Origin: Syngnathus acus
Lineage: Eukaryota > Chordata > Actinopteri > Syngnathiformes > Syngnathidae
NCBI RefSeq assembly: GCF_901709675.1
Contig: NC_051098.1
Span: 15,681,464-15,745,463 of the forward strand
Reading direction: 5' to 3'
Length of the DNA: 64,000 bases
Shown: piece by piece, positions 27,022 through 60,957 of the stretch
Position numbering within the stretch: position 1 is the first letter of the stretch
Layout: each line of letters begins with the position of its first letter
Notes under the pieces: model-generated
The model's input: only the letters and a program-made list of their open reading frames with translations
The model's database searches: none
What the model was told of the DNA's origin: nothing
Translations under genes and position numbers: made by a program

Positions 27022-27048
27022 ATGGTCCGCTCCAGCCCCGCTCACTAG
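27022..27048 (+). other. 8-codon upstream ORF before ttc9b
   Basis: ATG at 27022 has a near-perfect Kozak context (CACCATGG) and encodes MVRSSPAH before TAG at 27046-27048, five bases ahead of the presumed ttc9b start at 27054. It is out of frame with ttc9b. Such a minimal uORF ending just before the main ATG would favour reinitiation or reduce translation. An in-frame upstream ATG at 26988 offers a second way round it. Confidence 0.55.
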
Positions 27049-27053
27049 GCAGC

Positions 27054-35716
<8,663 letters not shown>

Positions 35717-36042
35717 TCTGACCCCTCCCTCTTTGGAATCCTGCACCGACCCCCCCCCCCCTCCACCCTCTCCATATTCGCCATACTCTCATGGGCAACA
35801 GTTGTAGGAGATGATCTGAACTTCCTGTTTTTCCAACTCCTTCTTGGCTGTTTGTCCCTCAGGTGCTGTGGCTTTTTTTTCTCTTGACAAAAAAACAAAA
35901 CAAAGAAAACTGCTGTATTATAACAACCCCGCCCCCCCCCCCCCCCCCCCCCGAAAAAAAGAAATAGTGAATAATGGACATTTGCGTTGTTTAGTGGGTG
36001 TTCTCAAAAACCATTTTGTTTCCTCTGCCTTTTCTATCCGGG

Positions 36043-36080
<38 letters not shown>

Positions 36081-36282
36081 AGGCCTTTTGGAGGGTCGTG
36101 TTTGGCTCTTTGAGAGGGGCGTGTGACATATCAAGACCATCGTCCGATTTGATTGTACGTGCGACCCACCGAGAGGGCTCTCTTAAGCCCTTTGACCACA
36201 CTTTCTTGGACTTTTTTTTAAAATTTTTTTAATTAAGGGCTAATTTGAGTGTGTGTAATCTGTTTTTGATGTCCATCTAAAC
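35717..36282 (+). other. ttc9b: Proximal ttc9b 3' UTR with homopolymer and GT repeat
   Basis: Begins directly after the stop codon. It contains a 12-base C-run near 35750, a 21-base C-run at 35932-35952 and about 17 GT units at 36045-36079. A hAT-type element follows at 36283. No AATAAA was found before that element, so the ttc9b transcript end is unknown. Confidence 0.5.
36045..36079. repeat. (GT)17 microsatellite
   Basis: About seventeen uninterrupted GT units downstream of the ttc9b stop codon. Confidence 0.9.
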
Positions 36283-36900
36283 CAGGGGTGGGCAAAGCGT
36301 TTATGATCTGGCCCACCGTTGCAGTCCTGTTCCATTAATTTAGATGTTTTTATCCATAGGCGGATTTATTTATATTTTATTTATTTTTTTAATTCATGTT
36401 TGGGCCCGACCAATTGATCGGCAGGCGGATTTAATGGTCAATTATTGGCTCGTTCAAAATTGGGATAATTCACAGCAATTTTTTTTTTTTTTTGCAATTG
36501 CTTGTTCTGCCTGTAATTCATATATTTATTGTTGTGTTAAGGACCAAAAAACATTTTTTTATTATTATTATTATTATTATTAATTATCTATTACTTTTTT
36601 TTAATGAATCAGACAATCATTCGGTTATCTGACTTTTATTCTGCCAATAATCGGCTGACCAAAATCTATCTTGGTCAGGGCCTAATTTATTGATCTCATT
36701 TAATTATTGGTTCATTGTTTCAGTGTAAATAATAATACTGTATAGAAATATTAGTCCCATACAGTTGCGGACAGGGACATGGACAGGGACCCCCCTCCCA
36801 TATCTATGGTTACCTTTTTAAAATTTATAGCACTAAATAACTGGTAAATTATTTATTAAAATAAATATTTTATTTAAGCACAAATATTTGCCCACCCCTG
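36283..36900. mobile_element. hAT-type non-autonomous transposon with terminal inverted repeats
   Basis: The left end CAGGGGTGGGCAAA and right end TTTGCCCACCCCTG are perfect 14-base inverted repeats bounding 618 bases. Flanking 8-mers ATCTAAAC (36275-36282) and ATCCAAAG (36901-36908) match at six of eight positions, as expected for an aged 8-bp hAT target duplication. The interior is AT-rich, includes T-runs and an ATT repeat (about 36558-36581), and has no transposase, so it must have been mobilised in trans. Confidence 0.8.
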
Positions 36901-36908
36901 ATCCAAAG

Positions 36909-38369
36909 ACTGTAGTTGTCCATAGCCTCGCTTTCAGGTTTGCTTATGTTAAGATTTGTTGTCCAAAAAAAAAGAAATGGCCGCCCCCAAAGCCTAACCC
37001 CGAACCCCGTCACCTACAGGGTCGTTGTTGCGACTGTTCAGGTCAATCTCCACCAAAACAAGTTTGCATTATCCCAAACATGCACAATTCAGTTCAGCCG
37101 AACATTTGTTGAAAAATGTCTTTTATGGCACAAAAAAAGTTGGAGACTGCTGTGCTGTGTTTAGAAAATATCAATGATGTCATCGATGAATCAATTCCAA
37201 CTCGACTTTCATCTCATTAAAAAAAAAAAACAACTTTAGCGTTCAACCCCTCACACGCAAACCGATTTTTAGCATCTTGTGTGTTTACTGCTTTTATAGT
37301 ACGTGGTGGGGGTTGTACAGACTAGTTGACATGTTTCAAGCTTGACGGCGACTAGCTGCTAGTTTCTAATCCCGTTTTTTGAACCAAATTGAGTTTTCTT
37401 GTCTTATATTTCTAGATGCGCAGATTTGCTAAGTGTACGAGAAGAGGGAAAAGTCAAGCTTGAGCAGGGTTTTGAACCACCCTGTACGACTAAAGTAGAT
37501 GAAGATCGGGGAATTCTTCCACCGCGCACAAAGAGGTTCGGAATTATTTGCAGACGTTGCACAATCCCACCAAGCGGAACTTGCTGCTATGGTGGGCCCA
37601 GAACAAGGACAGGTTGTGCAAGCGCTACTTGACTGCAGAAAGCACACCGAGTGAGAATATTATTTTTTCTTCCTGGCTTTCACCTAGTCCCTGTTAATTA
37701 ATGTCTTCTAACATGTATGTCCAGTGTAAATTCGATGTATAAACTGTCACTTGTCAATGAATATAGATTATTGCAAAGCATTCCTTCCTCCTGTGATTTT
37801 TTTTTGTCATCATGATAGTCAGCGTCGACTCAACTTTTATCAATCGTGTTAAACCGCTTCAGGAGAGAAAATGAGGACTTTCAGACATCCAAAACAAGCG
37901 AGGAAAGAATTTATTTCTGGCTAATAGACACCTAAGTGTGTCACCGTGTCACACGATGCTACCAGGAGATTGCCGTGATGCACTGGAGGGCCGAGCGAAG
38001 CAAGAAGTGGGTCATCAGATGCCTACTTTAAAACAATGCCAGCGTTCTTTGAAAGGATGCAAGCCTTGAGGCCAGCGTTAATGCTGCCGTGTCTTTTGTG
38101 GCCCCAAAGGAGACAGAACAACAAACAATCGCGTCGTCATGACCGCCTTGCTCGACATGACTGTCTCCCGTGGCGCTCCCGTGCCACGACGACGCTGTTT
38201 GGGTACGTTTTTGTTTGTCCTCAGGTTTCCTGGGATGTTCTCCTGCAACCAGAGTTTGAGCTTGACGGTCTCGTGCTTGGCTTTGACTTGAAGCCGATGG
38301 TATGCTTTTATTCTAAATAAAATAACATATAATTAAATATTTATAATAAAATGAAATAAAAAAACAACA
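36909..38369. other. Spacer between ttc9b and map3k10, left part
   Basis: No supportable gene. Short open frames around 36888-37164 and 37399-37647 have no recognisable family resemblance and no convincing splice context. Confidence 0.4.
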
Positions 38370-38600
38370 ACAAAGTTGATAGGGTTTCAAATTAAGCTTT
38401 CAAAGTTGGTTGGGTTTCAAAAGAGGGTTATGGTTTCAAAGTAGGGTTCTAAATAAGGGTTAAGGTTTCAAAGTAGGGTTTCAAATCAGGGTTAGGATTG
38501 CAATTTAAGACTTCGATCTTGGGTTGGGTTTCAAACTACGATTAAGGTTTCAAAGTACGGTGTCAAATTAGTGTGAGTGCTTTAAAGTAGGGTTGGCGTG
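38370..38600. repeat. Degenerate telomere-like minisatellite
   Basis: Repeated variants of GGGTTTCAAAGTAGGGTT and TTTCAAATTAGGGTTAGG occur about ten times with irregular spacing, mostly in units of about 20-25 bases. Another short stretch of the same words occurs at 39577-39630. The TTAGGG-like core resembles interstitial telomere-derived or fish-specific minisatellites. It is too diverged for a fixed consensus. Confidence 0.65.
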
Positions 38601-38729
38601 TGTGTTTGTGTGTTTGTGTGTTGCCCCTTCCGTCTTTCTCTCCATCCATTGCACAATCATCCCTCTTCTCTTTGTACCCTTTTCTTTTCATTGTAGTCCA
38701 GTTTAATAACGTCACCATGGCAGTGAGAC

Positions 38730-38742
38730 GGTTGCTAGGCAA
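38730..38742. promoter_or_regulatory. Perfect RFX X-box palindrome
   Basis: GTTGCTAGGCAAC is a palindromic RFX binding site. It lies in a promoter-like segment with a CCATGG, a reverse CCAAT box (GATTGGTCG near 38769) and a GTCA half-CRE. RFX X-boxes are characteristic of ciliary gene promoters. A possible small transcription unit begins just downstream. Confidence 0.6.
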
Positions 38743-38818
38743 CTGGCCGGCGTCTAGAAGGACGTTTGATTGGTCGTCGCTGTATGAGCCATGTTTTGCG
38801 TTGATGTAATTTACCTCC

Positions 38819-39551
38819 ATGCCACTAGAGGTCTCTCATGCATTTTCATGCGTGGTACGAGGAAGAATATTAAAACCAGCGGTCAACTTGAACACGGTAT
38901 GGGACTTGTCAAATGCCTGGAAACTACCAGAACTCTCCGTCACCTTATTTTCGTACATCTTAACTCCCTTATCAGCCACAGAAATGGACTATATAGGGTT
39001 TATAAACGGCTTCATTTGGATTCATTGTGGATTATTGTTCGTGGCGTTCGTTTGGCAGTTCCAGGTGTGAGGAGAGCAAACGTTTGGGGTTGCTTAAAAC
39101 CGGAGCGGCATCAGCTACACACAAATGCTGGATTGAGGTATGTTTTTTGTGTTTTTTTTTCGAATGGCCGTTGTTTATTGGTGTGCACACATTCACAAAA
39201 TTCAATGGTAAGACTCACGTGCGTCTAAAAAAAAATTCGTTTTGCTCGCCGAGATTAGTGGAACACTGCGAACGCCGGTGCATCTAAAATTAATTTTAAT
39301 CGGTTGATACGAACTGTCTCGGGTGATTGTTAATCTTTCTTCTTCTTTTTGTGTTTGCGGGCTTCATTGCCAAGACAATTTACCTTTTTGAAGAGGCAGA
39401 ACGCCAACTTAAAGTGACAGAACTTGGTGAAAGTGCAGATGTAAAATATAAGACTGAAAAAAAACGTGTGGTTAAATTAACACTAAAGGCATTGCTGGAA
39501 AAAATAAGCACGCTACAAAAACAAATAGTCTCAATATGGCAAACTGAATAA
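38819..39551 (+). CDS. Possible small two-exon gene with coiled-coil C-terminus, unidentified
   Basis: I do not recognise this gene. An open segment from ATG 38819 to a CAG|GTGTGA donor at 39064/39065 encodes 82 residues with a hydrophobic stretch (about residues 60-80). After a pyrimidine-rich acceptor (ending CCAAG at 39374), 39375-39551 continues in phase 0 for 58 residues rich in Lys, Glu and Leu (EEAERQLKV ... KLTLKALLEKISTLQKQ), predicted helical or coiled coil, then TGA. A second donor (GAG|GTATGT at 39137/39138) is also in phase in another upstream frame, so the exon 1 frame is uncertain. A perfect X-box lies about 80 bases upstream. The second exon is the more believable part. It could be a chance AT-rich open frame. 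Confidence 0.3.
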
Positions 39552-41097
39552 CATAAAATAACCTATTGTGAAATTGATGGGTTCAAAGTAGGATCAGGGT
39601 GCTATTTTAGGGTTTAAAGCCATTGTTAAGGTCGTTTCTAGACTGAACCTCCACAAAGCGCTTCGTTGAGGTGTAGATTGCAAAACATGACATCATAGCA
39701 CACACTGCTGCCACCTAGACGACATTATGTGGTACTGCACTTTATATAACAAGTCATGCAAACATTAGGTACAACAGATCCATTTATGAATGACACTGAA
39801 TCATCATTCTTACTACCTTTTATTCATCTCACAACCAAGCATTCATTACATGACACTTTTGAGTTCTCATTTTTCACACCTGCCTTCATGTTGTATTCAC
39901 AAAGATGTACAGGGGGAAAAAAAAGCATTGTAACAATAATTATTTCCGATAATAACAATTAATTTAATCATAATAAATACTCATGAGCACAAGGAGGTCA
40001 CACCCACGCACGCACGCACACACACACACATACACACTTACTCACTTATTTGCACAGTAGTGTAACAAGTCCAAAGTGATTTGTCAGCTGCAAGTGGCCC
40101 ACAAACAAGACTCCTAAAGTGCCACTGGGACTGAGACAGTACTGAGGGGGATACCGAGGGCGGGTTGGATGCGTGTCGTGGGGGTTTAAAGCGGACTTGT
40201 GAGGTTAACGTTGCATGTTGTCTTTGTTTAAAAGTCATGATGAATCCATGCTGAGGCGGTGGATAGAGGAAAAGGTTAAGCCATGCCACCAAAGCCAGCT
40301 CAAGACTCATTTTGACAAAATGGAGAAGGATGGTGGATGTAAATGGTCAAAAAGGCAGCGTGTTTGAATATAGTCGTTGAAGTTGTACATATACAAAAGT
40401 CAATTTAAGAGGTGTGTTTTTTAAAGAGGAAAATTAGGGGAAAATGAAATAAGTTCAATTGTTCATGTGGACATGATCTCATTTTAGCTATTCATTTTTA
40501 TCATGAAATTATTTTTTAATTAGATTTTTCTCATGGTTAATACAGACCCCTAATAATATTTGGATGTTTTGATTGTAAAATTTAGACTCCTTCCACTCTT
40601 AATATTCCAACTTTACTCCTGTAAAATGCTATTTTTCCCCCCCCCTAGTAATATTATTATGCAATTTTCTCTCTTGTAACCTTCCAATAAGTACTGAATA
40701 AGCTTCAGAACTCCAAAATCATTAGATTTGGACGAAAACTAAAATTTAAGTAAAAATATTAGGTGTGCTTAAAATGACAAATCAGCCCACTCTTATTCTG
40801 AGTGGCTCAATGTTGTCGAGCTTTGTTGACCTCCAATAGTAGAGTGAACTGGCTTTTCACAACTTTGCATGACATGAGGGGAAGCAATTTTTTTGGTTCA
40901 TGATACAACAAGTCTACTGGTGGGAATGTTGAAAGCAGGTGAGTTCACCTGTTGACGGAATGAATGGATTTTTGAGGCGTTTCTGTGGTGGTCGGGTTTG
41001 TCGGGAGAATCTGGGTGGGCGCTCTTCGTACCTTAGTAGAAGGAATGGTTTCCAGTAAGTGTCATCGTTGCTGGATTGCCGTGCAGAAAGCGGGCTG
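39552..41097 (-). other. map3k10: Presumed map3k10 3' UTR and spacer
   Basis: No coding exon. On the minus strand an AATAAA lies at 39824-39819, which would give a 3' UTR of about 1.27 kb. A CA repeat lies near 40006-40030 and a C-run near 40637. Minisatellite words recur at 39577-39630. The assignment of this stretch to map3k10 is inference from distance and strand. Confidence 0.4.
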
Positions 41098-55200
<14,103 letters not shown>

Positions 55201-56040
55201 AAAGCCTCTGTCGCTGACCTACATCAATGTGGCAGCTCATGAATCATTAACGTGGGCGCAATACCATAATAACGGATTATTGACAATTACCTCGGCAGTT
55301 TGCTTTCATTGTACAAACAGAACGTCTCGATATTGCAATTTTAATAGCATAATGCACGAATCAAAGCCCGGTGATTTATTTTAAAGACGTATGAATGTCA
55401 AAGATTCTAAGATACATGACCTATACGTATAGTGCCACGTCGGCCATTAGTTGAAAATGGATGGATGCATATTGCAATCTTCACTTTAGCATAACGAAAG
55501 CTAATCATCTTATTTATACACAGTGTTAGACCAACAGTATTAACTGAGTAATTTACGCTGTATTTAATATTTTTGCACAACACTGACATCTGCTGTCTAT
55601 AGAGTGTAGTACAATCACACGCATGTCTATGACGCACTAATATTGTGGGAAAGTAAAACCGAAATGTGAAAAATTGAAGAAAAAGACGGCGTATGTATTT
55701 TTTTTAATGTATTGAGTTGTTGACCAATATGGTGCTGATGTAAAAATGTTTTTCAAACGCTACGGTGTATCAATAGAATTGCCTAAGGGTACAGAAACGC
55801 TTGGCCGGGCGCTCTGCCTTGCAACCAGAGGGTGCCGCTGTTGACCCACGATAGGACATTAGAAATAAGCGATCAATTAGCGTGATTAATTCATCGAGCG
55901 TTTCCTTCATGTCAATCGTAAATATGAAATACACCCTGTTACTCTTACGCTGAAAATCACCGATGATGCACAAAATGTAACATTTCCACTACCTATTTTC
56001 CAGACTGCTATTTACTGTCCACTTTGCGTCGCAAGCCCAT
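55201..56040. other. Spacer between the map3k10 promoter and the next promoter
   Basis: No gene or clear element is seen. The sequence is AT-rich with short unrelated open frames. Confidence 0.4.
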
Positions 56041-56063
56041 TAGTGCTGCCCCCTGGCCGTGAG

Positions 56064-56247
56064 CTGAGTCTGCGCATGCGCGATGTCGTCGAGCACGGCT
56101 CCGCGGTCCGCCGTGGTTTCGGTTGAGCATTCTTGGCAACGTCTCGCTCAGGGAACAGCAACTGGAGGCTGCTTGTTTTTTTCTTACCGTGACTGGAGAC
56201 TAATTTTAATGCCGCTCGAGTCGCTCTTCGCCGCAATTTCATCAAGG
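56064..56247 (+). promoter_or_regulatory. Orphan promoter and possible first exon
   Basis: TGCGCATGCGCG at 56071-56082 is a perfect palindromic NRF1 site in a CpG-rich stretch. An exon-like sequence follows and ends AATTTCATCAAG before GTAGGAC at 56248, a usable donor. A short ATG-initiated frame (from 56209: MPLESLFAAISS) runs into this donor, but the exon may be entirely untranslated. The direction is away from map3k10. No convincing downstream coding exon is found before the window ends. A second NRF1-like word lies near 56564-56581. Confidence 0.45.
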
Positions 56248-59200
56248 TAGGACCTCTTTTTATGGCTCTTTCTAACAGTTTCAAGTGGTCCGACTGTGTT
56301 CTTTTTAAGCGGCGAAAAAGAAGTGGCGAGTGAGCGAGCTAGGCAAACATTGAACTCGGGGAAGCTGCCCGAAGCAGCCAACTTTCAGCCAAATACTACT
56401 CGTTGCGTCTTTACCACGTTTCGACTCCACTGGGAAAAACGCTTCGCGAGCGACTCTTCACGCCCAATCACTCAACCCTTAACCATTGACTTAAGATAAG
56501 AGCCTATGGTTTACGCCGGCTACTTTTATTAACTGCCCTCAGAGAGCCACTCTGGTCCTCATTCTGCGCATGCTCAGTGCGCTATGCAGATTTCCTAGTT
56601 GTAGTTCTCACCACCTGAGTTCATCACAGTCAGGTTTCAAGCGTGCACGGCAAAACTAGACAATAAGAGCTTTGTTGTTGTGTTGGGGGGGTCGGCGATC
56701 CCCCCTCCCCAAACACGAACGAGCGCTGCATGTTGATTAGTAGGTTGTGCAGGAATCGGAAGTTGCCTGTGGCAGGCGGCGTGGGAAAGGTTGTGCATAT
56801 TCGTGCTCGCACTTGTGTTGATGTGGTCGATTCAAACCCGACCCGGTTTACCTGGATAGATTTCGTGCAACATGTTTAGAATTGAAGGATTGCTCATGCT
56901 GTGGCGTGTTTGGACTTGTGCGGTTGCCTAAAGACCTGTGTGCTTATGTGTACAGATGAGAATTTGGCAAGTTATTATATACTCTCGAGTATTATGGTGG
57001 TGGCAGGGTTGTAAACAATCTAGCTTCTGAGGTGTGCATTTCCATTAAAAGCAAAAAAAAAAGTGAATACAGGTATCATTCTGAGTAGGGTCATCAGCAT
57101 TTGACAGTTTCAACTTTGCAGCTTTTGCATATATCTCATTCCCATGCCTGTGGTTTGGAAAATGGGGTTTTCTATACCTGATTCAGACGTACTAGCCACT
57201 ACCTGGCCGTTCTGCCTCAACCTTCAGTTGTCTTTTAAGTGGTTATTGAAAATATGATCATGTAAGACACGTGCAGTTACACGAGGGCAGCAACAACTTT
57301 GTGGTTGGAACATCAGACGATGATGGTGCTAATGATATGCTAGCGCAGGAAGAATCTCGTAAAATGTTCTTGCTGTGAAAATGCTGTTTTACTTCTTGCA
57401 ATGGAAGGAAAATCTATATATGTAAAATGTTGTTTTGCAGGCAACGTTTGAAGTATCATTTGAAGTGTATCAACTGTCTTCCAAATAATTTTGCTCAAAC
57501 TCTCAAATTTGGTCAATTTCAGAAGTTCCACTGTTGTTGTTTAACTTAAAACTACAAGTGGCTTTGTTTTAGGTGGTGACCCAGTTCTCGCAGTTATTCT
57601 GTGGATGGTAACAGGACCCAAAGAGGCTAAATACGATTCATTTATAATTAATCCCTAAATGTCAGTTACACCTGAGCTTTTGCTTGTTCAGACAGGCCCA
57701 AATCTCTTCATTGGTTTCTTGAAAGCTGCAATCAAAGAGAGCAGTCATCTATTCTACCAAATCAAAAGGATATCAGCAACTTGCACTCGTACACAAACAA
57801 AGCGTCTTGTCATCAGGAGAATGGAATCCGAGCCACCCACGTTGCACCTGTAAACGTGACGTGAATCACTGGACATGTATGGTTGGCTGGAGGTGACTCA
57901 TCCACTTTTGACTTTGTTCTGCTCTTGACACAAGCAGTTCTGTCGTAACCATTCTGCGAGTGAGCAATCTCACCATAGGGATGCCTTGTGAGATTTTTCA
58001 AGACAGCATGTTGGCACGAGGGGCCACGTTGAATGCACCGACTTTTTGGCAGACTTCAAAACTGTTTTTGTCCTCGTCTTTGCACATCTTGGGAATGGGT
58101 GACTTGGGTTATTACGGTGAATTAGGCCACACACGTCAAACGCACACTAATTAGCATCCATCACAATTATTACTGAATTTTCCGCGCACACAGTGAGGAA
58201 GACACCTTAGGCCTCCGATGCCATCTGGACCGTGTCATTGCAAACTGACAGCTGCATCAATGTGGGAGCGGTTTGTTGTGTGTGTGTGTGTCTGGGTGTG
58301 TGAGACCACTACTGTAGATATAATTAACTCAAAGACATTTTTGGAACAGTAGATTTACCAATTTATTAGATGCAGGCTAAAGCTGACATCATCTTGTTCT
58401 TTTGGCACAAACTAGTTCAACCACTCTCATAAACGTAAATCAAAAAGATAAATCAATTGTGTGCCTTGATGACCAATAAAATTGTACTCAGTACAGTAAA
58501 ATTACCGTGCAACTTCTTTTTGGGGTCCAATAGTTTGAAAGGTTAAATTTGTTCTGGAATATGAATGCGGAATATGAATTAAGCAGTAAAATCGACCTGT
58601 TTAAATCCATGCAATCAAGTGATGGGCGCAAGCTGAGCTGTGATTGGTTGTTGCTTGAGCAGGCACTGTGATGTCATTTCCAGCCAATAGCAAGTGGCAA
58701 AAATGGCTGCCACCTGAGATGGACAGAAACTGGTGCATTTTGCTGCAAATTCATCGTCTACAAACGCAATACTAATAACGACATAGGACAGTATTAACCA
58801 TTTTTTGACGTTCCCTTTAAGTGCGCTAATCGATTCCATGCTACATTAGCTAAACACCTGTCATTTACATTCATATCCTTTCTAGAGATTTATAGAGACC
58901 TTGATTTGATTGGCAACCAATCGGAGCCAATCGCCACGCTGTTGCGAGCCGTTCTTACACGCATAACGAGGCCCTACGTTGATTTAAAATGTAAGCTGTG
59001 AAATATGCTGCAGCGCCATCACTCTAATGTGAACAGGTTGTGCCATTAGACTCGAGCGCGCGTTGTACAGTTGACGGTGAAATAGCTCTGGGCCATTATC
59101 AGTATTGCCGCAGCCTGTCATCACTCCCTCTGATGTATTTGTCCCTGGTGAGGGGGTCCCGTCCATAAGTCAGCGTGTCAACAGCCACGTGATTTACGCA

Positions 59201-60296
59201 AAGTGACGTCCGGCCGCAGCTATAAAGCGTCGGCCAATTCATCAATCCAGCGCTTTCAGATGGCAACGGATTGAAAATGCCCTCAAGGTGTCATTTGGTA
59301 ATCTGTGTGGAGGAGGACTGAGAATATCACGCAATGACCTCAACGGGCCCTTTTTCTACATTAGCGATAATGGAAAGGCCGCTCGCCCGCCCGCTCGCTC
59401 ACCGCGGATGTGAAAGTGAAATGCCTCTACCAGACGTTGCAAAAATCCCAGACTGCATCCTCCTTTCCTTTTCGACTCCCCCGTGCCGGCCGGTCGTGTT
59501 CGACCGGGGTAAATATAGCCTGTTGCTTCTCGCCAGAGGATAAACACAGATGTCGAGGCGGCGTTTCTTGCCACAGGTCGGCCCCCGCGTCCTCCCACTG
59601 GTCAGCTCCGGCCGCAGAAGCAGAGCCGTCCATCCGTAAGTCCGCAAAGACACTTCAAATAAGCTCATTTATTGACACAAGGCTCCCGTTTTTACAATAT
59701 TACGACAAGATGGTGCCGAAGGAACATTTCCACTGGCGGCATAATTGTAACGCTTGTCAATTCCTTCACGCTTTCATATCACTATGGCTTTATACACACT
59801 TGCCTCTGTCATGCGGGCAATAGTGACGTCAAAGGCTCCAGAGATCTTCGATGATAAAAGCCGCAATTGTTCGTTCGTTCGACAAGGATGATGATGTCTT
59901 GTTCTGGAAGCTTCCAAAGCGTTAATATGAATTGTCACCATTTACTGCTGTGTGATGCCTTTATATTTATTTGGGAGCTGACCCCAGCCTTGACCAAAAT
60001 GGCCGACGGCTAACAGGTGGTTTATGTATGCGTGCGAGAGAGTGCCTTGTCATGTCGCAGACTCGACGCCATGCCAAAATAGTCTTGGAAGGAGGAAATC
60101 CTGGATGGATGACATCTTATTTGGCCTTCATCTGTTTTAATGGAGAGAACAGGAGTGGATTTGGCCAGACACACCCGTACATCATTTCATCCATAGTGCA
60201 TCTGAAGATCATTTGCAATGTATTTTAATTGCAGTATCATTGCAGAGTAATAAACTAGCGGCAACATTAATATTATTTGAGAATAATTGTCAATTT

Positions 60297-60348
60297 TTGT
60301 CTATGTGAAGCCCTTTGAGACTATACAAATTGACTTGACTTGACTTGA
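60297..60348 (+). mobile_element. Retroelement-like 3' tail
   Basis: 'gtgaagccctttgagactat' followed by repeated TTGAC units (three to four) is a frequent 3' end of teleost non-LTR retroelements or tRNA-independent SINEs. The body of an element was not recognised upstream. Confidence 0.4.
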
Positions 60349-60841
60349 ATATCATAACAGCTGGCTCTAAAAATGTCACGCCTTAGGTAATAACCAAAAA
60401 TGGTTTGTTTTTGTGGTTGACTTGTTTGGACAAAACTAAGGCTGCATTTGTTCTCCAAATTACTGAAATAATTCGATTCCCCCCCTAAAACATTTGTGAC
60501 AATATCTGCCTCGAAGCTTCTCAGGGTTTTTTTTCCACCCCAATAATGCTCCAAAATATCTCAAACGTGTGATATCGTTTATTGATGCAAAATAATTTTT
60601 TATTTGAATACTCAAATTATTCTTTATTTGAATACTCAATTAATGATCATGTCATAGGTCAGTTACTTCTAAAAAAAACAAATATATATATATATATAGT
60701 TAATTATGCTGGCCAGTTGCTAGTATAAATTCCCCCCCCCCCATCTTGAGCACATTTTTGTTTCCCGCCGCGAAGCAATAATGACCCCTTACTTTATAGT
60801 CCCCTCGTGTGAAATAGCATCAGCGTTGTATTTCTCTTCAG

Positions 60842-60957
60842 CTGGAGGTCAGGCTGCTGTTGGACAGGAAGTGTGCGTGCGATGCGATGTGAATCACAGG
60901 CATCAAGGAGAGCAGAGCTGCATCCTTCAGATTGAAGAGATTACTCACAGCCAGGAT
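60842..60957 (+). other. Exon-like segment of unknown identity
   Basis: A good acceptor (TTTCTCTTCAG) and a good donor (GAT|GTGAGTAA) flank 116 bases. One frame is open throughout (from the third base, including VGQEVCVRCDVNHRHQGEQS). It is not in phase with the open frame of the orphan exon ending at 56247. It could be a 5' UTR exon or a decoy. Confidence 0.25.
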
